Source: CAZGUG01 sp964625335 (GTDB lineage Bacteria; Bacillota; Clostridia; Ch29). Taken from it: a stretch of DNA of 64,000 nucleotides. The translations under genes and the position numbers were made by a program. Positions 8,164 to 16,384 of the stretch are shown here, piece after piece. The stretch spans positions 20,892 to 84,891 of the forward strand of contig CAZVBE010000008.1 of the NCBI GenBank assembly GCA_964625335.1, written 5' to 3'. The notes beneath the pieces were generated by a model. It was not told where the DNA came from, made no database searches, and saw only the letters and a program-made list of their open reading frames with translations. Each line of letters opens with the position of its first letter. Within the stretch, counting starts at the first letter, position 1.

Positions 8164-8310
8164 CTATAGTATTTTCGCACCCTTTAATATAAAGCTGCGA
8201 TACGCAATGCCCCCAATAGTAAGCAATGCAAATATTGCGGTAATCAGGTATGGAGGCGTTTGCCCGTTAATATAAACGGTCGTCGGCCCGTCGGCGCCGC
8301 CAAATATCAT
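8164..8310 (-). CDS. 48-residue membrane microprotein with OadB-like GGADGPT motif
   Basis: Starts MIFGGADGPTTVYING, then has one predicted helix (about residues 21-36) and a basic end. GGADGPT is the signature surrounding the essential Asp of the beta subunit of sodium-pumping decarboxylases (OadB/GcdB/MmdB), where it lies deep inside a protein of about 370 aa or more. Here it opens a tiny protein. The ATG overlaps the stop of the lipoprotein gene in a TGATG, and GGAG lies about eight bases upstream, so translation is coupled. The frame stays open for 35 codons past its TAG stop. Confidence 0.6.
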   Translation of the reverse strand: MIFGGADGPTTVYINGQTPPYLITAIFALLTIGGIAYRSFILKGAKIL

Positions 8311-8954
8311 CAATCTCCGGGGAAAAAGCCTTTATCTATCGGCACATATTCCACTCCTTTGGGATGCACATTGGTGAAAAGCTGAATACTTCCTGCTTCA
8401 ATATCGCCATCGTTAAGTTTTGCAGTGAATTTCATATCATAGTTTGATTCCTTTGGCTGATTGTACTCGTCGTAAAGCTGCTGGTAATGCTTTGAACCGC
8501 TCTCTTTTGCCTCTTTTATATATTCAACCGTATCCGGATTCTTGTAATAGTTTTGATTTATCATTTTAAGGAAAAATGTAACCTCAATGTCGATATCGGT
8601 AAGTACATGCTCCACGTTTGTGAACTCGAACCCCAACACCTGGTAATAGGGGCTGTATTTTTCGGTAAACAGCTCCGCTATATGATTGGAGAACTGCTCT
8701 TTGTACTGCTTTGGGAAACCATCCTTGCTTTCGAGTTTTATAAATACCCCATTTTCGATAGTACCGATATCCTCCGCACTGTTTCCTTCACCATTTGCCT
8801 GTCCGTCATCGATATTCTCCGGTTGTCCCTCATCTATCTCATTTTGCCGATCCCTATGGTCACATGCGGCAAGAAATACTGCACCGCCTACAACTGAGAT
8901 TAGAACTATTATCAGCATTAGTACAGAGGTTTTTGACCTTTTATTAATCATCAT
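8310..8954 (-). CDS. Predicted lipoprotein of unknown function
   Basis: 214-aa protein with a basic N-terminus, a hydrophobic segment and a lipobox ending FLAAC near residue 30, so it is likely anchored outside the membrane. An acidic linker rich in D, E, G and N follows, then a soluble domain of about 140 residues that I do not recognise. The frame opens at 8966, but the tandem ATGs at 8954/8951 are more plausible, 12 bases after AAAGG. It is coupled by a one-base stop/start overlap to the GGADGPT microprotein, suggesting a two-component envelope unit. Confidence 0.7.
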   Translation of the reverse strand: MMINKRSKTSVLMLIIVLISVVGGAVFLAACDHRDRQNEIDEGQPENIDDGQANGEGNSAEDIGTIENGVFIKLESKDGFPKQYKEQFSNHIAELFTEKYSPYYQVLGFEFTNVEHVLTDIDIEVTFFLKMINQNYYKNPDTVEYIKEAKESGSKHYQQLYDEYNQPKESNYDMKFTAKLNDGDIEAGSIQLFTNVHPKGVEYVPIDKGFFPGD

Positions 8955-9126
8955 AATCGTTACCAACCTTTCTTTGACTGTCTGCTATTCTCCGCCAATG
9001 GACGGCTGCATTGTCCTCGTATAACAACTGTCGCTGCTGCAATTATCCCTGCGGCAATAATGAATAATCAGTGCTATTCTTTTGACGCTAATAATATATA
9101 ATAGTTCCCATTAATACAAAATCGGA

Positions 9127-9157
9127 ATGAACCGGAAGAACCGTCCCTCTGGTTCGC
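9127..9157 (+). repeat. 31-bp direct repeat, copy 1
   Basis: Identical to 9174-9204. Each copy has GAACC near its start and GGTTC near its end, giving partial dyad symmetry, and includes GAACCGTCCC, the inverse of the GGGACGGTTC in the terminator at 4877-4915. It lies in the 338-bp non-coding stretch 8955-9292, where I see nothing else definite. Confidence 0.85.
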
Positions 9158-9173
9158 CCTGGTTCGCCCCGGG

Positions 9174-9204
9174 ATGAACCGGAAGAACCGTCCCTCTGGT
9201 TCGC
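9174..9204 (+). repeat. 31-bp direct repeat, copy 2
   Basis: Exact second copy of 9127-9157, offset by 47 bases, ending about 90 bases before the YlmH start. It may be part of a dispersed palindromic element family. Confidence 0.85.
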
Positions 9205-9292
9205 TTGACATGGATTCTCTCCTGGCTTAACATGTATGTATGGTTTGTACACAAAAGAATAACTTGACTGGGAGGAGGGGGCAAAACTGAGC

Positions 9293-10072
9293 GTGAAGGA
9301 CTATCTCACTAGAAAATACTCCGGTGATGAGAATAGATACTTTGTAAGCAGGATGATAGAGTATTCAAAGAGGTGCGAAAGGACACAGCAGCGAATTTTC
9401 ACCGATTTCCTCGACCCTATCAAGGTAAAAATAGCCTGGGAAATATCAAAAACCTGTGACGGCATTAGCATGGGCTTGTATGGCGGGTTTGAAGAGGCCG
9501 AGCGCCGGATGGCGGTAATCCTGCCTGAATGGGACAGTATTGAACCTAAAGAGTACCCGATAGAAATGCTTAAAATGACCGATAAGGGCTGGGGCGGGGC
9601 ACTAAGCCACAGGGATTACCTGGGGGCACTATTAGGTATTGGTATAAAGAGGGAAAAGATTGGGGACCTTGTTGTCGGGGAAGGTTTCTGCCTTGCTGCC
9701 ATACACAGGGATATTGCCGGGTTTGTTGAAACCAACATGGAAAGAGCCGGAAGAAACAGTGTTACTGTAGAAAAGGTAGATGCTAATGCCCTGGAACTCA
9801 AACCTGAATTCAGGGAAATGCGGATTACCGTCACTTCCCCCAGACTGGACGGAGTGATTGGACCGGTGTTTGGGCTTAGCCGGGCAAAATCCGCTAAACT
9901 TATTGCAGCGGGAAAGGTTAAGGTAAACTGGGAAGTCTGTACCCGAACTGATACTGCGCTTCAGGAAGGCGATATAGTCTCGGCGGGGGGCAAGGGCAAA
10001 TTTAAAGTCAGGGAAATTGCCGGCGTTACAAAAAAGGGCAGGACGATAGTGGTCACTGATAAATATATTTAA
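9293..10072 (+). CDS. YlmH-type S4 RNA-binding protein
   Basis: 259-aa protein. The N-terminal two thirds match YlmH (GLYGGFEEAERRMAVILPEW; LSHRDYLGALLGIGIKREKIGDLV). The C-terminal S4 domain (about residues 185-245) includes SRAKSAKLIAAGKVKVNW and EGDIVSAGGKGKFKV. YlmH proteins bind the ribosome and have been linked to rescue of stalled ribosomes. It normally sits in the ylm-div cluster next to ftsZ; here it stands alone. The start is GTG at 9293 after a purine-rich GGAGGAGGGGG about 11 bases upstream. Confidence 0.9.
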   Translation: MKDYLTRKYSGDENRYFVSRMIEYSKRCERTQQRIFTDFLDPIKVKIAWEISKTCDGISMGLYGGFEEAERRMAVILPEWDSIEPKEYPIEMLKMTDKGWGGALSHRDYLGALLGIGIKREKIGDLVVGEGFCLAAIHRDIAGFVETNMERAGRNSVTVEKVDANALELKPEFREMRITVTSPRLDGVIGPVFGLSRAKSAKLIAAGKVKVNWEVCTRTDTALQEGDIVSAGGKGKFKVREIAGVTKKGRTIVVTDKYI

Positions 10073-10124
10073 AAACTCCTCCCCGGCCAGGTATTTAATC
10101 CTAGCCAGAGAGGAGTTTTTTTTC
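10071..10124 (+). terminator. Bidirectional terminator between ylmH and oadA
   Basis: AAAACTCCTC pairs with GAGGAGTTTT around an inner GGCCAGG/CCTAGCC stem, with a long T run on the plus strand and an A run that becomes T on the minus strand. It serves both converging genes. Confidence 0.85.
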
Positions 10125-10126
10125 TT

Positions 10127-11524
10127 TTATACAGGATGGGTCATATCATCAAGGTTGACCATTTCTGTATCTATTTTATATTTTTGCGCCCGCCTGTACT
10201 CGAAATACTTTATGGCAACCGGCGGGAACAGAGCATATGACAGCACGTCCTCTTCCTGTTCTATATACTCCTTTATCTCGTTTCTAAGGCTCTCAAGCTG
10301 CGGAGGTATGTCATCGGCAGGTCTATGGGTTATAACCGGCTCGTCCCCAACTATCAGTTTTGTAATTTCGTCGGATATCGGTACGGTCGGTCTGCCATAG
10401 AGACCCTTAACATAGTTTTTAACCTCATTGGGTATCATCTTGTATTTCTCGCCTGCCAAAACATTCATTACGGCCTGCGTTCCTACTATCTGGCTGGTAG
10501 GAGTTACAAGCGGCGGATACCCCAGGTCTTTTCTCACGTTTGGTATTTCCTTGAGCACTTCGTCATATTTGTCAAGAGAATTCTGCAGCTCCAGCTGTGA
10601 AACCAGATTCGAAAGCATACCTCCCGGCACCTGGTAGATTAGCGTATTGATATCAACTGCAAGCACCTTGGGGTTTAAGATGCCTTCTTTCATATACTTA
10701 TCCCTTATAGGCTTGAAGTACTCGGCTATTTCATTAAGAAGCCTAATGTCCAGCCCCGTATCATGCTCAGTGCCTTCCAGCGTAGCCACAAGCGGTTCTG
10801 TAGGAGGCTGAGCAGTTCCCGAACCGAATGGAGAAATGGAGGTGTCCACCACATCTACTCCCGCTTCTATCCCTTTAAGATAAGCCATTGGTGCCAGACC
10901 GCTGGTACAATGGGAGTGCAGCTGAATAGGAACCTTTACAGTTTCTTTAAGGGCCTTTACCAGTTCATATGTGTAATAGGGTGTCAGGAGACCCGACATA
11001 TCCTTTATACATATTGAATTGGCACCCATATCCTCCATTTTCTTAGCAAGCTTGGCAAACGTCTCCACAGTGTGTACAGGGCTTATGGTATAGCATATGG
11101 CTCCCTGTGCATGGGCGCCTTCCTTTATGGTAGCCTCCATTGCCTTCTCAATGTTTCTCACATCATTAAGGGCGTCAAATATTCTTACAATGTCTATACC
11201 GTTATAGACAGCCCTCTTTACAAATTCCTCGACTACATCGTCAGCATAGTGCTTATAGCCCAGTATGTTTTGTCCCCTCAAAAGCATCTGGAGCTTGGTA
11301 TTTTTCATCTTGGATTTAATTTTCCTCAGCCTTTCCCAGGGGTCCTCGTTCAAAAACCTCAGACATGAATCAAATGTTGCTCCTCCCCACATCTCTATCG
11401 AGTGGTAACCTACCTTGTCAATCTTTTCTGCAATGGGAAGCATTTCATCAGTACTCATCCTTGTGGCAATAAGCGACTGATGTGCATCCCTGAAAGCAGT
11501 TTCAGTAATCATAACCTTGGCCAA
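10127..11524 (-). CDS. Oxaloacetate decarboxylase alpha / pyruvate carboxylase subunit B-type carboxyltransferase without biotin domain
   Basis: 465-aa carboxyltransferase of the OadA/PycB/transcarboxylase 5S family, which moves CO2 between oxaloacetate/pyruvate and carboxybiotin. It shows DAHQSLIATRMST, EMWGGATFDSCLRFLNEDPW (about residues 44-63), the metal/Lys site CIKDMSGLLTP (about 178) and LHSHCTSGLAPM (about 205). It ends before the C-terminal biotinyl domain (AMKM motif) found in full OadA/PycB, so a separate biotin carrier is needed. TTG at 11524 follows GGAGG. No beta or gamma subunit lies nearby, though the GGADGPT microprotein is 2 kb away. Confidence 0.9.
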   Translation of the reverse strand: MAKVMITETAFRDAHQSLIATRMSTDEMLPIAEKIDKVGYHSIEMWGGATFDSCLRFLNEDPWERLRKIKSKMKNTKLQMLLRGQNILGYKHYADDVVEEFVKRAVYNGIDIVRIFDALNDVRNIEKAMEATIKEGAHAQGAICYTISPVHTVETFAKLAKKMEDMGANSICIKDMSGLLTPYYTYELVKALKETVKVPIQLHSHCTSGLAPMAYLKGIEAGVDVVDTSISPFGSGTAQPPTEPLVATLEGTEHDTGLDIRLLNEIAEYFKPIRDKYMKEGILNPKVLAVDINTLIYQVPGGMLSNLVSQLELQNSLDKYDEVLKEIPNVRKDLGYPPLVTPTSQIVGTQAVMNVLAGEKYKMIPNEVKNYVKGLYGRPTVPISDEITKLIVGDEPVITHRPADDIPPQLESLRNEIKEYIEQEEDVLSYALFPPVAIKYFEYRRAQKYKIDTEMVNLDDMTHPV

Positions 11525-11594
11525 TTTTATGCCTCCTTATTTTATAATAAATGTATTTAACCAAATAAAAGTTGTTTGTAATCCTGTTTATACA

Positions 11595-12509
11595 CTAAAG
11601 GTGAGCAGCTCCGCGAATTTCGTCAATCGATCTACAGCCTTTTTCATGCAGATAATTGTCTATACCTTCTACAACTTCAACCATTGTAAGGGGATTTACA
11701 AAATTCGCACACCCCACCTGCACTGCAGACGCACCCGCCAGAATGTATTCGATGGCATCCTGCCAGCATGTTATACCTCCGCAGGCTATTATGGGTATCT
11801 TTACAGCCTCCCATACCTGGTATACCATTCTCATATTTATCGGTTTAATCGCCGGCCCCGACAGGCCTCCCATTATATTGCCCAAAACGGGTTTTTGTTT
11901 GTCTATATCTATCTTCATGCTTATGAATGTGTTTGCAATTGTTACTGCATCGGCACCGCAATCTTCGGAAATGGATGCAGTTTTCCGTATGTCTGTCACG
12001 TTTGGAGACAGTTTTGATATAATCGGGTGTTTTGTTACCGACCTGACCCCCTGGACTACCCTGCCCAGCAAAACCTCATCCGAAGCAAATTGCAGACCGC
12101 TTCCCACATTGGGACACGAAAGATTAATTTCTATCGCGCCTACCTTGTCTATGCCATCCAGCATTTTTGCAGACTCTATAAAATCTTCCGGGCATCCGCC
12201 TGAAATACTTATAATTACGGGAGTATTAAGTTTTGCAAGCGCATCAAGCTCACTGTCGATAAATTTTTCTATCCCTCCGGAGGGGATACCGACAGAATTA
12301 ATCATTCCGGCTTCCACTTCAACAATCCTTGGCCCCGGATTGCCTTCTCTTTTTTCTCTGTGGACCGACTTTACAACAATCGCTCCAAGCTTATCCATAG
12401 TGAATACATTTGCATTATCCTCATAGTATCCATACGCCCCCGATGCAGGCATTACAGGGTTCTTGAGTGTAAGGCTTCCTATATTGACATGAATATCCGT
12501 CTTATACAT
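11595..12509 (-). CDS. pyrD: Dihydroorotate dehydrogenase B, catalytic subunit
   Basis: 304-aa class 1B DHODH, which oxidises dihydroorotate to orotate on FMN and passes electrons to PyrK. Intact signature residues are NPVMPASGAYGY, MINSVGIPSGG, the active-site NLSCPN with catalytic Cys (about residue 130), ISKLSPNVTDI, and the FMN phosphate site ACGGITCWQDAIEYILAGASAVQVG. It starts at 12509 directly after the pyrK stop. The pyrimidine operon at 29888-35142 lacks pyrD and pyrK, so this may be the biosynthetic copy. Its position behind an IclR gene and an importer also permits catabolic orotate reduction. Confidence 0.92.
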   Translation of the reverse strand: MYKTDIHVNIGSLTLKNPVMPASGAYGYYEDNANVFTMDKLGAIVVKSVHREKREGNPGPRIVEVEAGMINSVGIPSGGIEKFIDSELDALAKLNTPVIISISGGCPEDFIESAKMLDGIDKVGAIEINLSCPNVGSGLQFASDEVLLGRVVQGVRSVTKHPIISKLSPNVTDIRKTASISEDCGADAVTIANTFISMKIDIDKQKPVLGNIMGGLSGPAIKPINMRMVYQVWEAVKIPIIACGGITCWQDAIEYILAGASAVQVGCANFVNPLTMVEVVEGIDNYLHEKGCRSIDEIRGAAHL

Positions 12510-13277
12510 CTATTTCACCAGCCTTTCAACGGGAAATACGGGCCCTTCTTTACATACCCTCTCATACTGTGTCGAACCGTCATCCTTATACGTGGTACAT
12601 ATGCATCCCTTGCATGCGCCTATACCACACGCCATATGCTCCTCCAAAGACACATATGCATCGAATCCGTGGATGTCCTTAAGCCTTTTGATTTCTCTCA
12701 TCAGCCGTTTTGAACCACATGTATACACTGCATCAAATTTCTTGTCCTGCAATTGTTCCACCAAATAGTCTGTCACCAATACATTGTTATCACATGTGGA
12801 AAATACCTTTGCACCAAGCTTGGTATATTTATCCTTGTCAAAAATGAGATCTTCCCTGCTTGCCGACAGAAACGCATAAACCTCCACAGACTTCCTGATT
12901 GCTTCGGCGGCAAGGTATAGCATGGGCGCTGCCCCGACGCCTCTGCCTACAACAGCGATTCGCCCGGCGTCTTCCGGAATCACAAATCCGTTTCCCAGGG
13001 GGCCGTGAATCATAGCGCTGTCTCCGGTACTAAGCTCCGAAAGCAGCTTTGAGCCCTTTCCTACAATTTTATATAAAATTTCCAGCGAACCATTCTGTCT
13101 GTCTGCATTGTTTATACTGAAGGGTCTTGGTAAAAAAGGAACATTGCCCTGCCAGCACTTAACCATTACAAATTGGCCAGGTGTCGAAGCTTTTGCTATT
13201 TCACCGGCATCAAACATTATTCTTCCGAACCCGTTGGAAAACAGTTTATTCTCTTTTACAGTACATTTAGTATACAT
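12510..13277 (-). CDS. pyrK: Dihydroorotate dehydrogenase B, electron-transfer subunit
   Basis: 255-aa flavin and iron-sulfur subunit that links the FMN of PyrD to NAD(H). FAD-binding RPFSINNADRQNG (about residues 51-63), the NAD-binding GRGVGAAPMLYLA (about 107) and the 2Fe-2S motif CGIGACKGCIC with a fourth Cys in VCKEGPVFP are all present. ATG at 13277 follows GGGAGG. It is immediately upstream of its catalytic partner. A second PyrK-like gene lies at 60087-60890. Confidence 0.92.
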   Translation of the reverse strand: MYTKCTVKENKLFSNGFGRIMFDAGEIAKASTPGQFVMVKCWQGNVPFLPRPFSINNADRQNGSLEILYKIVGKGSKLLSELSTGDSAMIHGPLGNGFVIPEDAGRIAVVGRGVGAAPMLYLAAEAIRKSVEVYAFLSASREDLIFDKDKYTKLGAKVFSTCDNNVLVTDYLVEQLQDKKFDAVYTCGSKRLMREIKRLKDIHGFDAYVSLEEHMACGIGACKGCICTTYKDDGSTQYERVCKEGPVFPVERLVK

Positions 13278-13295
13278 ATATGGCTCTCCCCTCCC

Positions 13296-14069
13296 TTAGG
13301 ACATACGATTGATATCGAATGTTATCCCTTCCACGTAGGAACTGCTTATACTTATCGACGCTTCTTTTAATTTTTTAACTATATTGTCAAATCCCTTATC
13401 CGTAAGATTGGAGGTTAATCCTATTACTGTAATACTCGAGCTCACCTTCCCATCCGAAGTAAACAAGGGAACTGCAATCGCGGTAATCATATCTTCCATT
13501 TCGTTGTTACATATAGCATACCCTCTGATTCTAACCCTTTTATATTCAATAAACAATTCATTGGGATCGGTTATTGTAAAATTGGTAAATTTGGACATTT
13601 TCTGTATCGATATAATATGCTTTATAAGTTCCTCATCCTGATAAGCTATAATAGCCTTTCCGGCAGCCGTACAATGCAACGGCATTGAACTGCCCATCTC
13701 GACGTAATATCTTAAATTGCTCTCTGTCTCAATCTTATCAACGCAAACTACCTTGTCATTTTTTAATACCGACAGATATGCGGTTTCCCCGGTTTCATCC
13801 CTGAGTTTTCTGAGGAAAGGACGTGCCATTTCGATAATCTCCATGCTGCCATAGGCTTTACGACTGAGACTTAGTATCCCGGGGCCGATACTGTATTTTT
13901 TCGTTTCCGGGTTTTGAACAACCATATTCAATTTTTTAAGTGCCTGCAGAATTCTATGGGTTGTAGACTTGGCAAGTTCTACCCTTTCGCTTATATCCGA
14001 CAGTGTTATCCCATTACCTTTGTCTGCCAGCACTTCAAGAATCGTTACAATTCTCTTTACCTGCTGCAT
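13296..14069 (-). CDS. IclR-family transcriptional regulator (1)
   Basis: 257-aa protein. An N-terminal winged helix (about residues 1-60) has LSDISERVELAKSTTHRILQALKKL. The C-terminal IclR effector domain (about 75-250) has LRYYVEMGSSMPLHCTAAGKAIIAY and the closing STVIGLTSNLTD-type segment. ATG at 14069 follows AAGGGG. It is co-directional with the LIV transporter and PyrDK and likely controls this block. Palindromes at 19720-19742 and 20091-20105 are candidate sites. Confidence 0.92.
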   Translation of the reverse strand: MQQVKRIVTILEVLADKGNGITLSDISERVELAKSTTHRILQALKKLNMVVQNPETKKYSIGPGILSLSRKAYGSMEIIEMARPFLRKLRDETGETAYLSVLKNDKVVCVDKIETESNLRYYVEMGSSMPLHCTAAGKAIIAYQDEELIKHIISIQKMSKFTNFTITDPNELFIEYKRVRIRGYAICNNEMEDMITAIAVPLFTSDGKVSSSITVIGLTSNLTDKGFDNIVKKLKEASISISSSYVEGITFDINRMS

Positions 14070-14085
14070 ATACGCATCCCCTTAC

Positions 14086-14760
14086 TTAAATCAATTCCCG
14101 CAAAACCCAGGCAAGTAACGAACCTGGGAGAATTACCGGGATATCTATATTCTGCTTGATTACTCTCTTTATATCTATGCTAAATCCAAGACAGTCAAGC
14201 ACAATACACTGAGCACCCTTATCGGCCAGTTCACGCGCAGCCTGAATTACTTCTTTGGTTTTTCCATACGGAGATGCTGACACAACTAATACTTCCCTGC
14301 CTGTTTTATTCCATTCCTTATGTTTCAGACTTACCTGGTGCTCTGTGGGAACAATTATGCCTATTTTCCCCACAGAAAATATTGTATCTATAAACGAATG
14401 TAGTATTATATAAGGCCTGACTAATTCTCTGCAGCTTTCCAATGATTTGTATTCACCGGTGCACATTAACGCCATTGCATCCACGTTTTTTTCTTTCAGT
14501 TCGCTTATACAGCCTTCGATTAATGGTAAAATCCTTTCTTCGTCCATCTTTATTTCCGACCCGTCTTTAAGCCTGCTGACAAATATTTCTCCTTTGTGCG
14601 GTCCGCCTTTATATGCATATTCGCTGTTAAGGGGATATTCTATCCTGTCAAGAGCCCCTGTCTCTATAATATCAATATTCTCACCCAAAACATGACGTAT
14701 ATTGTATACTATATCGTCCCTGGGGCTCTGTCCTATTGTTATGAGGCCAACTTTCTTCAT
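14086..14760 (-). CDS. AroM-family protein
   Basis: 224-aa protein beginning MKKVGLITIGQSPRDD, the hallmark of the AroM family, related to the Asp/Glu/hydantoin racemase fold. Other features are ALMCTGEY (about residue 105) and GKIGIIVPTEHQ (about 140). Despite its name AroM has no established role in aromatic synthesis. The racemase-like fold beside a cyclic-amide gene set suggests isomerase-type activity on the imported compound, which is inference. The start at 14760 follows GGAGTG. The next 128 bases to livF hold only a weak hairpin near 14858-14880. Confidence 0.75.
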   Translation of the reverse strand: MKKVGLITIGQSPRDDIVYNIRHVLGENIDIIETGALDRIEYPLNSEYAYKGGPHKGEIFVSRLKDGSEIKMDEERILPLIEGCISELKEKNVDAMALMCTGEYKSLESCRELVRPYIILHSFIDTIFSVGKIGIIVPTEHQVSLKHKEWNKTGREVLVVSASPYGKTKEVIQAARELADKGAQCIVLDCLGFSIDIKRVIKQNIDIPVILPGSLLAWVLRELI

Positions 14761-14888
14761 CCTTTTCACTCCAGACCCATCCTTTAATTGCTGCCTCTGC
14801 TTTACATGCATTGCGCAACCTATGTCCTACCACTTGAAGCCAATAGAATATGTGTGCGGGACCTTATTCAGGACCCGCTATCCATACT

Positions 14889-15617
14889 CTATTTAACGTA
14901 AACTTTCTCCCCAAGATATGCCTTCCTTACATCCTCATTCGCCAGCAGGTTCTTACCTGTATCGGCCATGGTAATATCACCGTTTTTGAGTACATATCCC
15001 CTGTCAGCGGCACTAAGGGCCATCTTTGCATTTTGTTCAACCAGAAGCACCGTAGTGCCTTCTTCCTTATTGACACTTTTTATTATATCGAATATATCCT
15101 TGACTATTAGAGGAGCAAGGCCGGTTGACGGTTCATCCAGCATTAACAGTTTGGGCCGTGCCATCAAAGCCCTGGCAATTGCCAGCATCTGCTGTTCCCC
15201 ACCCGAAAGGGTCCTGCCAAGCTGTTTTTGCCTTTCCTCCAGCCTGGGGAAAATACCGAAAACCTTCTTAAGGTCCTTTTGTATTCCCGCCTTATCCTTT
15301 GACCGCAGAAAGGCACCCATTTCAAGGTTTTCCATAACTGTAAGTTTCGGAAATATCCGTCTTCCCTCGGGAACAAGGGAAATGCCCAGCTTAACGATAT
15401 CCTGGGCAGCCAATCCGTCTATCCTGCTGCCTTCAAAAATAATCTCACTGTCTTTCTTCTTGTTCAGTATTCCTGTAATCGCCTTTAGTGTGGTTGTCTT
15501 GCCTGCCCCGTTTGCACCAATTATTGTTACAATTTCGCCCTCTTCAACATTGATGGATATTCCATGAAGCACCTCAATATTGGCATATGAGACAAATACA
15601 TTCTTAAGCTCCAGCAT
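14889..15617 (-). CDS. ABC transporter ATP-binding protein, LivF type
   Basis: 242-aa ATPase of a branched-chain amino acid-type (HAAT) importer. Walker A is GANGAGKTT (about residues 34-42), the signature is LSGGEQQML (about 137), and Walker B is LLMLDEPSTGL (about 157). It lies two bases downstream of the LivG gene and pairs with it on the cytoplasmic face. The HAAT family also imports amides, urea and aromatic acids, so the substrate is open. Confidence 0.93.
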   Translation of the reverse strand: MLELKNVFVSYANIEVLHGISINVEEGEIVTIIGANGAGKTTTLKAITGILNKKKDSEIIFEGSRIDGLAAQDIVKLGISLVPEGRRIFPKLTVMENLEMGAFLRSKDKAGIQKDLKKVFGIFPRLEERQKQLGRTLSGGEQQMLAIARALMARPKLLMLDEPSTGLAPLIVKDIFDIIKSVNKEEGTTVLLVEQNAKMALSAADRGYVLKNGDITMADTGKNLLANEDVRKAYLGEKVYVK

Positions 15618-15619
15618 TA

Positions 15620-16381
15620 TTATCCCTCCTTCCCGAGATATGCTTCGATAACCTTGGGATCTCTTCTTACCTCATCGGGAGTCCCCTCTGAAATCTTCTG
15701 GCCGAAGTTAAGCACCATTATTTTATCCGAAATTGACATAACAACGTCCATTTTATGCTCTATAAGGACAACCGTAATACCTTTGTCCCTTATATCCACA
15801 ATGCGCCGTGACAGCTCCTCAAGGTCCTGGGTATTAAGTCCCGAAGCAGGTTCATCCAGAAGTACTATTTCCGGATCTGTGGCAAGAGCCCTGGCAATCT
15901 CCAGGTTTTTTTGCATGCCGTAGGATAAGTTTTTTGCCTTTTCGTTTGCAATATCCTCAAGGCCAAGAAACTCAAGGATTTCCATAACCTTTTCCCTGCT
16001 CTCTTTTTCTTCCTTCCTTTTCTTTGGTGTATTTAACATGGCATCAAGTAACCCGGTACTCGTCCTGCAGTGCATGCCAACAAGGGCATTATCGATTGCC
16101 GAAAGGTCCCGGAACAGGTTTATATTCTGAAAGGTTCTCGCTATCCTCTTTGCGGTCCTCTGGTAGGACTTTAGCCCGGTTATATCTTCTCCCTTCAAAA
16201 ATACCTGTCCGGCAGTAGGAGTATAATATCCGGAAATCAGGTTGAAAAGTGTTGTCTTACCGGCACCGTTAGGCCCTATTATAGCGGTAATGTCTCCTTT
16301 GTGTGCGGTAAAATCGACATTGTACACCGCTTTCAATCCTCCGAAAGTAATACCTATATTTTTTGTCTCCAGAATAGCCAA
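15620..16381 (-). CDS. ABC transporter ATP-binding protein, LivG type
   Basis: 253-aa ATPase with Walker A GPNGAGKTTLF (about residues 36-46), a LivG-type insertion LSAIDNALVGMHCRT, signature LSYGMQKNLEIARAL (about 148) and Walker B IVLLDEPASGL. It is tightly packed between livM and livF (gaps of 3 and 2 bases). Confidence 0.93.
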   Translation of the reverse strand: MAILETKNIGITFGGLKAVYNVDFTAHKGDITAIIGPNGAGKTTLFNLISGYYTPTAGQVFLKGEDITGLKSYQRTAKRIARTFQNINLFRDLSAIDNALVGMHCRTSTGLLDAMLNTPKKRKEEKESREKVMEILEFLGLEDIANEKAKNLSYGMQKNLEIARALATDPEIVLLDEPASGLNTQDLEELSRRIVDIRDKGITVVLIEHKMDVVMSISDKIMVLNFGQKISEGTPDEVRRDPKVIEAYLGKEG

Positions 16382-16384
16382 CCT

